6,186 nt of DNA, taken from contig JBEKVE010000187.1 of the NCBI GenBank assembly GCA_049514335.1, positions 1 to 6,186 on the forward strand. Reading direction: 5' to 3'. Source of the stretch: JBEKVE01 sp049514335. Lineage in GTDB: Bacteria; Actinomycetota; Acidimicrobiia; Acidimicrobiales; UBA8190. This document shows, piece by piece, positions 1 to 5,293 of this stretch (positions are counted from its first letter, which is position 1; every line of letters starts with the position of its first letter). The position numbers and the translations under genes are program-made. The notes under the pieces are model-generated. The model did no database searches, was not told the origin of the DNA, and saw only the letters and a list, made by a program, of their open reading frames with translations.

Positions 1-378
1 TCGGGACAGCGCCGCACCTGTGGCCACTCGGCCCTACGTCACCCCCGCCGGACCACCCAGGTCAGCCAAACCCCACGCTCCGCCAACCAGTGGGCCCGAG
101 CCACGTGCACCCCCCATCACGGCGTCGCACTGGTGGTGCCCCATGATGGGATGTCACGCCATCGCCAAGGGCGACGGCTCGATCGGAAAGGCCGGTCAAC
201 AGGTGCCGTCGGGGGCGAGGGGCCGCGCCGGTGTGATGAGAAATCGAATGTCCTCTCCAGGGAGTCGGAGGGCGCGTGGGGGAGAACGCGACGAGCTGCC
301 TCGGGATCCTTCACTTCGGAGCTGGTATTCAGACACAGGACCTCCCCCGCTTTTCCCCCGAATTGCACTCGTGAGGCG

Positions 379-412
379 CTACCCCGCCACTACCCCGGAT
401 GTGGGGTAGTCA
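379..412. repeat. Box cluster A: tandem CTACCCCG plus palindrome ACTACCCC-n6-GGGGTAGT
   Basis: CTACCCCG occurs at 379-386 and again at 390-397, an 11-bp step. The second copy forms the left arm of a perfect palindrome: ACTACCCC (389-396), 6-bp spacer GGATGT, GGGGTAGT (403-410). Three boxes therefore sit 11 and 12 bp apart, about one helical turn each. This geometry suits a dimeric DNA-binding protein or a recombinase accessory site. No cognate protein is identifiable in the window apart from the recombinase itself. Confidence 0.75.
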
Positions 413-457
413 TGAGACGGGGAACCGGACAGAGGCGTTTGTGCAGCTCAGCGCGGC

Positions 458-490
458 GGGGTACTCGGGAGACGGGCGGCGGGGTAGTCA
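458..490. repeat. Box cluster B: two GGGGTA half sites 23 bp apart
   Basis: GGGGTA occurs at 458-463 and 481-486. The second extends to GGGGTAGTCA (481-490), a 10-bp exact repeat of 403-412 in cluster A. Neither half site has a nearby TACCCC partner to complete a palindrome. The 23-bp step equals the step seen between the two forward boxes in cluster C. Role unknown; listed because it shares sequence and spacing with the neighbouring clusters. Confidence 0.55.
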
Positions 491-567
491 ACCCGCCATG
501 GGGCCTCAGATCCCCGACGGAGATTTCTTGGACAGGTGCTGCGGCGCGGTGTTCGAGGACGAATCGA

Positions 568-612
568 CCACTACCCCGCGTGTGGGGTAGTGGGTACCCC
601 GCGTGTGGGGGT
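568..612. repeat. Box cluster C: 10-bp-arm palindrome plus tandem 16-bp repeat
   Basis: CCACTACCCC (568-577), spacer GCGTGT (578-583) and GGGGTAGTGG (584-593) form a perfect inverted repeat with 10-bp arms and the same 6-bp spacer length as cluster A. TACCCCGCGTGTGGGG at 572-587 is then repeated exactly at 595-610, a period of 23 bp. The second unit loses the palindrome on its right side (GGGGGT instead of GGGGTA). The box starts at 572, 584, 595 and 607 are 12, 11 and 12 bp apart. Operator or recombinase-accessory site is the likeliest role by inference. Confidence 0.8.
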
Positions 613-676
613 TCAGCCGGAATTCGCGAGATCGGCCCGCTTAACAACGCGAGTCCAGGAGTCGTAGTCGTCAGGG

Positions 677-702
677 ATTGTCGAAATAAATTGTCAGAAA
701 AG
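677..702. other. AT-rich island with repeated TTGTC
   Basis: A short A/T-rich run stands out in GC-rich surroundings and contains TTGTC at 679-683 and 691-695, 12 bp apart. TTGTCA (691-696) resembles a -35 element, but no good -10 hexamer follows at 16-18 bp, so I do not call a promoter. The island lies about 20 bp before the stem-loop at 722-776 and may help melt or bend the DNA there. Confidence 0.3.
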
Positions 703-721
703 TGGCCTGAACCCCTTGTTC

Positions 722-776
722 TATTGGTGACGCTCTTCGGCGTTCGAGGCTGTTGCCTCAGGAACGCCCGCCAATA
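722..776. repeat. Long bulged stem-loop (inverted repeat)
   Basis: Inner helix: GGCGTTC (739-745) pairs with GAACGCC (762-768), and GAGGC (746-750) pairs with GCCTC (755-759). The loop is TGTT (751-754) and there is one 2-nt bulge, AG (760-761), on the 3' side. An outer helix TATTGG (722-727) with CCAATA (771-776) closes the structure across an asymmetric internal loop (11 nt against 2 nt). In total 18 base pairs are possible, all Watson-Crick. No T-run follows on either strand, so it does not look like an intrinsic terminator. It could be a structured RNA, a single-strand DNA origin or transfer element, or a recombination site. Confidence 0.65.
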
Positions 777-954
777 CATCCAGTCGCCTTGGTAACTCGA
801 CACACACAAACAACGGAGGCAGCCCATTCCGATTCAACGTCATCTATCGACTTGGCCACATCCACGCCGAAGTGCGAGTCGTCGTGCTCTCACGTTGCGA
901 ACCCTACGCTCACCGCACCGACATTCCGGGTGTCTTCAATCTGCGAGGTCGAGG

Positions 955-987
955 TACCCCACGCTCTGGGGGAGATATCCGCCCCCA
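955..987. repeat. Degenerate TACCCC box overlapping a TGGGGG/CCCCCA hairpin
   Basis: TACCCC at 955-960 is followed by ACGCTC and TGGGGG (967-972), a weakened version of the palindromes at 389-410 and 568-593. TGGGGG also pairs with CCCCCA (982-987) across a 9-nt loop, so the two pairings are mutually exclusive. Either may be chance in G/C-rich sequence; the resemblance to the upstream boxes is the reason for listing it. Confidence 0.35.
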
Positions 988-1104
988 AGCAAAACTCCGG
1001 ACGACGGATCGGCCAGGCGAGCGAGATTCTTCTGTCTCAGACAGCTTCCACTGGAGTGGTCCACCTCGCCTCGCAATTGCCCAAGGCTCGTTTCTCCCGT
1101 GACA

Positions 1105-1134
1105 CCGAAGGCGACCGTGTGAGACGGCCTTCGG
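1105..1134. repeat. Perfect 8-bp hairpin before the recombinase operon
   Basis: CCGAAGGC (1105-1112) pairs exactly with GCCTTCGG (1127-1134) around a 14-nt loop that contains the GTG at 1119. No T-tract follows on the plus strand. If transcribed, the stem would hold that GTG in a loop and could modulate initiation of the small ORF, or act as an attenuator ahead of the recombinase. Only the stem itself is certain. Confidence 0.45.
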
Positions 1135-1376
1135 CGCCCACCTCGGCAAAGGACAAGCCGGTCGTCGTCCACCGACCTGGCTTCGTCCCCCTCCCAAAGG
1201 ACCAACGGGAACCCGCCGTCAGGGCCCTGTCCTGCCTGTTCGAGGACCTGGTGCACAGAACCGCGGCTTCGAGCCACGAACTTGATCTTCGGCCCGAATC
1301 GAGGTCTCATGCGTCGGACCCCGGCCTTGAACAGAGTTCAGTGTCGCCGAATCATGCGGAGGGCGCATGCGGATAG
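1119..1376 (+). CDS. Possible small protein overlapping the recombinase start
   Basis: Candidate 85-aa protein from a GTG start; the same frame stays open upstream to an ATG at 753, but the upstream part does not look like protein. Residues 13-48 are the protein-like part: a PVVVHRPGFVPLP segment followed by a likely amphipathic helix (KDQREPAVRALSCLFEDLVHR). The tail after about residue 48 is low in hydrophobics. The stop TAG (1374-1376) lies 10 bp inside the recombinase gene, an arrangement typical of translational coupling. The ribosome site before the GTG is weak (GAAGGCGA). I do not recognise a family with certainty. It may be an accessory protein of the recombinase, a decayed gene, or a chance frame. 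Confidence 0.35.
   Translation: MRRPSAPTSAKDKPVVVHRPGFVPLPKDQREPAVRALSCLFEDLVHRTAASSHELDLRPESRSHASDPGLEQSSVSPNHAEGACG
1358..1363 (+). promoter_or_regulatory. Ribosome binding site of the recombinase
   Basis: GGAGGG ends 3 nt before the ATG at 1367 (4 nt when counted from GGAGG). The spacing is short but the core is complete, and it fixes this ATG as the start, in agreement with the catalytic serine falling at residue 10. Confidence 0.7.
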
Positions 1377-2878
1377 CCACCTACACGAGGATCTCGACCG
1401 ACGAAGAGCATCAGCCCTACTCGTTGAGCGCGCAGTCCGATCGACTGGGCAAGTACATCGACAGCCAGGAGGACTGGCAGCTCGTTCGCGAGTTCTCCGA
1501 TCAGATGAGCGGGGCCAGCCTGGAGCGCCCGGGGTTGAAGCGGGCCCTCGGAGAGGCCCGTGCAGGACGCTACGATCTGCTCCTGGTCTACCGCGTCGAC
1601 CGGCTCTCTCGGTCGGTTCGGGGTCTCGCTCAGATCCTCGAGGAACTCGACAGCGCCACCGCCGGTTTTCGTTCAGCGACCGAACCCTTCGACACCACCA
1701 CGCCGGCGGGACGGATGATGGTGCAGATGCTGGGGGTCTTCGCTGAGTTCGAACGAGCGACCATCATCGACCGGGTCATTGCCGGCATGGAACGCAAGGC
1801 CTCCCGAGGTGGCTGGTGCGGAGGACAGCGACCCTTTGGCTATGACATCGACCGCGAGCACGACTGCCTTGCCGTGAACGAACACGAGGCGCCGGTGGTG
1901 CCCGTCATCTTTCGTATGTACGCCGAGGAACGACTCGGAGCCAGGGCCATCGGCAATCGGCTCAACGAGCGGGGTCGGCGGACGCGCCACGGCCGCCCCT
2001 GGAGCCACGCTTCGGTATTAACGGTGCTCCGAAACCGCGCCTACCTCGGTGAGATCTTCTTCCGGGGAGCCCACTACCCTGCGACCCACCCGCCGCTTGT
2101 TGATGCCGCCATCTTCGAGGCGGCCCAGGTGCTTCTCGAAGAGCGCGGCGAAGACCGTTCGCTTCGTCGCTCCAACTCCTCGGACTACCTCCTGAGTGGC
2201 CTCGTCTTCTGCGCCCGGTGCGGCAAGCACTACGTCGGTGCCGCCGCCCACGGGAGAAGTGCCCGGTATTCCTACTACGTCTGCCACTCCCGACAGCGCT
2301 ACGGGGTTTCCTCCTGTTCGAGCGACCGGCTTCCGGCCGAGGAGCTTGACGAGGCTGTGCTCGCCGCTCTGTGTGAGACGTACGAGAGAACCGACCTGGT
2401 CAGCGAGGCGCTTCAACGAGCGGCTGAGGCGCTCAACGCCGGCCGGCCGAATCTCATACAGGAACTTGGGGGGGTCGAGAGTGATATTGCCAAGGGCGAG
2501 GCCGCTCTTGATCGCTACCTGAATGCCTTCGAAGCTGGGAAATTGTCTGAATCTCAGCTCGGTCCACGGGTCGAAAAGCTGTCCAAACAACTGGCCGAAT
2601 TGCGCTGGCGCAAAGAGGAGATCCAGGATCGACTCGAAGAGACTGTCGTGGGGCATCCCGACCCGGTGCAACTCGACGCTCTACGCCTGCAACTTCGTCA
2701 CGTCCTCACACACGGTCAGACGCCTACCCGCAAGGCGGTCATGAGAGCACTCACCCATCGGGTGACAATTGAGGACCGCAGACAGGTGTACCCGACGTTT
2801 CGCCTCTCTGTCGACGCGGTTCGGATTGTGGACGGAGTGGCAGCCCCAACGGGATTCGAACCCGTGTCTCCACCTTGA
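1367..2878 (+). CDS. Large serine recombinase (site-specific integrase/resolvase family)
   Basis: Full-length 503-aa large serine recombinase, a cytoplasmic DNA-binding enzyme that cuts and rejoins DNA through a 5'-phosphoserine link; probably integrates and excises the element. Resolvase catalytic domain, about residues 1-145: YTRIST gives Arg8 and nucleophile Ser10, and VDRLSRS gives Asp78, Arg79 and Arg82. It continues into the long helix around FAEFERATIIDRV (125-137). The recombinase domain follows (about 150-260), with GARAIGNRLN and a PWSHASVLTVLRN helix. A zinc ribbon has Cys282, Cys285, Cys306 and Cys317. A charged, probable coiled-coil stretch spans about 365-425. All key residues are present, so it should be active. 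The final 13 residues (491-503, including GFEP) are read from the antisense strand of tRNA-Glu, so the native C-terminus before integration may differ. A possible small ORF overlaps its start by 10 bp. Confidence 0.93.
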   Translation: MRIATYTRISTDEEHQPYSLSAQSDRLGKYIDSQEDWQLVREFSDQMSGASLERPGLKRALGEARAGRYDLLLVYRVDRLSRSVRGLAQILEELDSATAGFRSATEPFDTTTPAGRMMVQMLGVFAEFERATIIDRVIAGMERKASRGGWCGGQRPFGYDIDREHDCLAVNEHEAPVVPVIFRMYAEERLGARAIGNRLNERGRRTRHGRPWSHASVLTVLRNRAYLGEIFFRGAHYPATHPPLVDAAIFEAAQVLLEERGEDRSLRRSNSSDYLLSGLVFCARCGKHYVGAAAHGRSARYSYYVCHSRQRYGVSSCSSDRLPAEELDEAVLAALCETYERTDLVSEALQRAAEALNAGRPNLIQELGGVESDIAKGEAALDRYLNAFEAGKLSESQLGPRVEKLSKQLAELRWRKEEIQDRLEETVVGHPDPVQLDALRLQLRHVLTHGQTPTRKAVMRALTHRVTIEDRRQVYPTFRLSVDAVRIVDGVAAPTGFEPVSPP

Positions 2879-2913
2879 GAGGGTGGTGTCCTCGGCCACT
2901 AGACGATGGGGCC
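2838..2913 (-). tRNA. tRNA-Glu (anticodon CUC)
   Basis: 76-nt tRNA including an encoded CCA (2838-2840). The acceptor strand GGCCCCA (2913-2907) pairs with TGGGGCT (2848-2842), all Watson-Crick except a terminal G1-U72 wobble; the discriminator is G73. The anticodon stem CCACC/GGTGG closes the loop CTCTCAA, giving anticodon CTC, which reads GAG. The T arm is ACGGG-TTCGAAT-CCCGT. The 3' half overlaps the recombinase reading frame on the other strand (2838-2878). It lies downstream of tRNA-Gln and gltX, whose product charges it. The wobble at the acceptor end may be a trace of the 3' end having been rewritten by integration. Confidence 0.95.
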
Positions 2914-2936
2914 CGGAGTGCCCTGCGGGCCCGGTC

Positions 2937-2942
2937 ATGCTA
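2937..2942 (-). promoter_or_regulatory. Possible -10 element for tRNA-Glu
   Basis: TAGCAT on the minus strand (2942-2937) ends 23 nt before the tRNA 5' end, compatible with an actinobacterial TAnnnT -10 box and a short leader. No convincing -35 is seen 17 bp upstream. Read-through from tRNA-Gln is an alternative. Confidence 0.3.
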
Positions 2943-3003
2943 CCCGCGGGGAAGGACCCATTCGACCCGAGGCGTCCCTGCTACGAGGCACCGTCCTGCG
3001 CCG

Positions 3004-3037
3004 GTGTTCGCCTGCTCCCGACGACCCCGGCGAACGC
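3004..3037. repeat. Hairpin between the two tRNA genes
   Basis: GTGTTCGCC (3004-3012) pairs with GGCGAACGC (3029-3037) with one G-T wobble, enclosing a 16-nt loop. It lies in the 164-bp spacer between tRNA-Gln and tRNA-Glu. There is no T-run, so it is more likely a processing or weak termination signal than a classical terminator. Confidence 0.35.
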
Positions 3038-3077
3038 GTCCATAGCACAAGAGACCGCGTCGCCCGGGACCGCCGGT

Positions 3078-3152
3078 TGGCTCGGGGGGGAGGACTCGAA
3101 CCCCCAATAACAGGGCCAGAACCTGCCGTGTTGCCGATTACACCACCCCCGA
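3078..3152 (-). tRNA. tRNA-Gln (anticodon CUG)
   Basis: 75-nt tRNA including an encoded CCA (3078-3080). The acceptor TCGGGGG (3152-3146) pairs perfectly over 7 bp with CCCCCGA; the discriminator is G73. The anticodon stem GCAGG/CCTGT closes the loop TTCTGGC, giving anticodon CTG, which reads CAG. The T arm is GGGGG-TTCGAGT-CCTCC with one G-T pair. The 5' end lies only 16 bp after the stop of the DUF218 gene, so it is either processed from the gltX transcript or driven by a promoter inside that gene. Most actinobacteria make Gln-tRNA by GluRS mischarging followed by GatCAB amidation, so a position beside gltX is functionally sensible. That pathway is family knowledge, not visible here. Confidence 0.95.
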
Positions 3153-3168
3153 AAGGTGACTTCGCAGG

Positions 3169-3807
3169 CTACCCCAGGGCGTGCAGGCGTGAGTACCCCA
3201 CGACCCTGCCCAGGCCCACCCCTACCGTCTCCTTGGCGAAGTACGGCACGCTCGACAGCCCGCTGATGGGGGATCCGGTGGCCGGCACCGGCCACGCCTG
3301 GAGGCCCAGAGACGAGGCGATGGCCAGGCAGCGGTCCTCGTGGAACCCGTCGGTGGCGATGAGCACCTTGTCCTCGCCCTGCTTGTGCAACGCCGTCGCA
3401 GCCAACGACAGGCTGGCCCAGGTGTCGTTCCCGCCCACCTGGATGATGTCGTCGGCGGGGACGCCGTGCTGGGTGAGCCAGGCCGCCGACGCCTCGGCCT
3501 CGGTGTAGGTGTCCCCGGCCTGCTTGGAGCCCGTCACCACGATCTGGTTTGCATCCTTTCCCCACAGGCGCTGCGCGTCTTGGAGCCGGGACACCAGGTC
3601 GGGCGAGGGCACCCCGTCGTACTGCGCCGCCCCCATCACCACGATGGCCTGCACCGGTCGGGGGTCGTCGTGGCGCGAGGTGAGCCACACCTGCACGGCG
3701 GTCACCCCCAGGTAGCCCCCGAGCACGATGACGATGATGAGGAGCCGTTGCAGGACCCAACGGACGGCGCGCGCGCCCCGCACCATCGCGTCCCCGAGCA
3801 TCGCCAC
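3169..3807 (-). CDS. Membrane-anchored DUF218 protein (YdcF/SanA/ElyC-like)
   Basis: 212-aa protein with a single N-terminal membrane segment (about residues 18-42, RLLIIVIVLGGYLGVTAV) and a DUF218 domain from about residue 52. Visible family features are the AIVVMGAAQYDG strand-turn, a SRLQDAQRLW helix, IVVTGSKQ, TYTEAEASAAWL, GVPADDIIQ, the NDTWASL motif and a DGFHEDR motif near the end (153-159). DUF218 proteins are linked to envelope processes such as ElyC and SanA in enterobacteria; the biochemical activity is generally unproven. The domain should face outside, because basic residues flank the membrane segment on its N-terminal side. The GTG start at 3807 follows a stop in frame and has GGGGGA 7 nt upstream; an ATG two codons later (3801) is the alternative. 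It follows gltX by 44 bp, probably in the same operon. Confidence 0.85.
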   Translation of the reverse strand: MAMLGDAMVRGARAVRWVLQRLLIIVIVLGGYLGVTAVQVWLTSRHDDPRPVQAIVVMGAAQYDGVPSPDLVSRLQDAQRLWGKDANQIVVTGSKQAGDTYTEAEASAAWLTQHGVPADDIIQVGGNDTWASLSLAATALHKQGEDKVLIATDGFHEDRCLAIASSLGLQAWPVPATGSPISGLSSVPYFAKETVGVGLGRVVGYSRLHALG

Positions 3808-3828
3808 CGGTCAGTCCCCCGTTCCTCC

Positions 3829-3845
3829 GGCCGGCGCCGCCGGCC
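3829..3845. repeat. GC hairpin in the gltX to DUF218-gene gap
   Basis: GGCCGGC (3829-3835) and GCCGGCC (3839-3845) form a perfect 7-bp stem with a 3-nt loop, starting 6 nt after the gltX stop on the minus strand. No T-run follows, and a GGAGG lies directly beside it (3824-3828). It may reduce read-through from gltX or protect the gltX mRNA end. Confidence 0.45.
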
Positions 3846-3851
3846 TGACGT

Positions 3852-5288
3852 TCAGCCTGCGCCGTGGCCCAACCGGTCCCGGGCCACCCGCAGGCGCGCC
3901 CGTACAGCCTCGCGCCCCAGGACCTCCATGGACTGGAATAGGGGGGGACCCACCCGCCGTCCGGTGACTGCCACCCGGATCGGAGCCTGCGCCTTGTTGA
4001 GCTTGAGGCCCAGCCCCTCGGCCAGGGTGAGGGTGGCGCTGTGCAGGGCTTCGGCCTCCCATTCGCACCCCTCGTAGGCGGCGAGGGCACCGTCGAGGAC
4101 GGCCGGCGCCGCCGGGTCGCCGGCCACCGCCTTCCACGACGCCTCGTCGACGAGGGGCTCGTCCAGGAACAGGAAGTCCACCATCCCCGGCACCTCCCCC
4201 AGGACCTCGACGCGCTCTCGGACCAGGGGCGCCATGGCCCGGAACACCGCTTCGTCGAACTGCTCAGGAGCCCACGAGGCGTGCGGGGCGACCAGCCACG
4301 GTCGGGCGGCCTCGACGAAATCGTCGGTCGTCATGGCCCGCAGGTACTCCTTGTTCATCCACTTGAGCTTGTCGACGTCGAAGAAGGCGGGGGCGTGGTT
4401 GACGGCGGCGAGCTCGAAGGCGGCGATCAGCGCCCCCTCGTCCAACAGCTCGCGACCCTCGGGGTCGCTCCACCCCAGAAGGGCCAGGTAGTTGCGCATG
4501 GCGTCGGGCAGGTACCCCTGGGCCTGGTACGACTCCACCGCCACGTCGTCGCGCCGCTTGGACAGCTTCTTGCGGCTGGCGTTCACGAGCAGGGGCAGGT
4601 GGGCGAACGCCGGACGGGACGTGGCGGAGCCCTCGAGCACGTCCCACAGCAACAGGCCCTTGGGCGTGGACGGGAGCAGGTCCTCACCCCGGATGACGTG
4701 GGTGATGCCCATGGCGATGTCGTCCACCACGTTGGCCAGCACGAACAGAGGGGCGCCGGTCGATTTCACCACCACGAAGTCCTCGATGGCGTCGTGGGCG
4801 AAGGTCACGTCACCCCGGATGAGGTCGTGCACCACGGTGGTGCCGGGGCGCGGCACCTTGAACCGCAGCGCCCCGGCGTCGCGCCCGAGTCCGAGCTCCC
4901 GGCAGTGCCCGTCGTAGCCGGGCGTGGCGTTCTGCTTGGTGCGGGCGTCGATCTCCTCGCGGGCACACCCGCAGGCGTAGAGCGCGCCCGCATCCCACAG
5001 GGTGTCGATCGCCTCGGCGTGCGCCGCGCTGCGCGCTGATTGGCGGTACGGCCCCTCGTCGGGGTCCATGCCCAGCCACGACAGCGACGACAGGATGCCG
5101 TCCACCCATTCCTCGCGGTTGCGCTCGGCGTCGGTGTCCTCGATGCGCAAGACGAACGTGCCGCCGGTGTGCCGGGCGAACAACCAATTGAACAGGGCGG
5201 CACGTGCGCTGCCCACGTGCAGGAACCCCGTAGGCGACGGGGCGAAGCGGACCCGCGGGTGGCCGGCGCCGGAGGTCGCGGCGGCCAC
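3852..5288 (-). CDS. gltX: Glutamyl-tRNA synthetase
   Basis: 478-aa class I aminoacyl-tRNA synthetase that charges tRNA-Glu with glutamate using ATP. In bacteria that use GatCAB it may also mischarge tRNA-Gln. The nucleotide-binding start RFAPSPTGFLHVGSAR (residues 14-29) has HVGS as the HIGH-type signature, and KLSKR (241-245) is the KMSKS-type loop. RIEDTD (48-53) and VIRGEDLL (198-205) are typical GluRS segments. A zinc-site region has Cys106, Cys108 and Cys129, but a clear fourth ligand is not seen. The all-helical anticodon-binding part follows, ending with PIRVAVTGRRVGPPLF near the C-terminus. I chose GTG at 5288, five bases after the ferredoxin stop, because the frame further upstream overlaps the ferredoxin antiparallel to no known GluRS sequence. 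The length is close to the usual 470-490 aa. Its tRNA substrates lie downstream. Confidence 0.96.
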   Translation of the reverse strand: MAAATSGAGHPRVRFAPSPTGFLHVGSARAALFNWLFARHTGGTFVLRIEDTDAERNREEWVDGILSSLSWLGMDPDEGPYRQSARSAAHAEAIDTLWDAGALYACGCAREEIDARTKQNATPGYDGHCRELGLGRDAGALRFKVPRPGTTVVHDLIRGDVTFAHDAIEDFVVVKSTGAPLFVLANVVDDIAMGITHVIRGEDLLPSTPKGLLLWDVLEGSATSRPAFAHLPLLVNASRKKLSKRRDDVAVESYQAQGYLPDAMRNYLALLGWSDPEGRELLDEGALIAAFELAAVNHAPAFFDVDKLKWMNKEYLRAMTTDDFVEAARPWLVAPHASWAPEQFDEAVFRAMAPLVRERVEVLGEVPGMVDFLFLDEPLVDEASWKAVAGDPAAPAVLDGALAAYEGCEWEAEALHSATLTLAEGLGLKLNKAQAPIRVAVTGRRVGPPLFQSMEVLGREAVRARLRVARDRLGHGAG

Positions 5289-5293
5289 AGGCG

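Larger units (their letters stand above)
1..1118. other. About 1.1 kb without a convincing gene, rich in inverted repeats
   Basis: Open frames exist on both strands here, the longest being 133-795 (+) and 390-827 (-). Their translations are rich in Arg, Pro and Ser, lack hydrophobic periodicity, and match no family I recognise, so I treat them as chance frames in GC-rich DNA. The stretch holds a cluster of TACCCC/GGGGTA boxes (380-612), an AT-rich island (677-702), a large stem-loop (722-776) and a GC hairpin (967-987), each listed separately. A weaker mismatched hairpin lies at 158-178 (GCC-A-TCGCC, loop AAG, GGCGA-C-GGC). The region may be a control or recombination region of the element, or decayed cargo. 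Confidence 0.6.
1..2878 (+). mobile_element. Probable end of an integrative element carrying a large serine recombinase, abutting tRNA-Glu
   Basis: Inferred element whose right end lies in the 3' half of tRNA-Glu; its left end is beyond the window. What is seen: a complete serine recombinase gene points at the tRNA gene and ends inside it, the orientation flips at this point (plus to the left, minus to the right), and the left part is visibly less gene-dense than the compact block to the right. Integrase genes next to the 3' half of a tRNA are a known hallmark of integrated islands, although tRNA targeting is classically associated with tyrosine recombinases. No second copy of the tRNA-Glu 3' segment was found in positions 1-2837, so the far attachment site is off the left edge or lost. 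The exact crossover point is unknown. Confidence 0.5.

Noticed and set aside
572..612. CRISPR-like repeats (CCCCGCGTGTGGGG resembles the core of some type I-E repeats)
   Set aside because: The two exact copies are only 23 bp apart with no room for spacers, other copies are irregularly placed and degenerate, and no cas genes are seen.
677..725. Promoter using TTGTCA at 691-696
   Set aside because: No acceptable -10 hexamer lies 16-18 bp downstream, and the next gene candidate begins about 400 bp away.
722..776. Integron attC site
   Set aside because: A bulged stem-loop fits, but the ends are TATTGG/CCAATA, not the GTTRRRY and RYYYAAC core sites, and there is no tyrosine integron integrase.
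133..827. Long frames at 133-795 (+) and 390-827 (-) as genes
   Set aside because: They overlap each other on opposite strands, have Arg/Pro/Ser-rich translations without recognisable motifs, and lack good ribosome sites.
1..2837. Second copy of the tRNA-Glu 3' end (opposite attachment site)
   Set aside because: I looked for the GGATTCGAAC and GCAGCCCCAAC segments and found none to the left within the window.
2769..3110. Plus-strand frame ending in GGEDSNPQ
   Set aside because: It spans both tRNA genes in antisense; the tail is the antisense T arm of tRNA-Gln, a common source of false proteins.
2981..4090. 369-residue minus-strand frame
   Set aside because: It overlaps tRNA-Gln, the DUF218 gene and the end of gltX in another frame and is extremely Gly/Arg/Pro rich, a typical shadow frame in high-GC DNA.
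4041..5039. 332-residue plus-strand frame
   Set aside because: It is antisense to gltX, whose protein is unambiguous; this is a GC-bias shadow.
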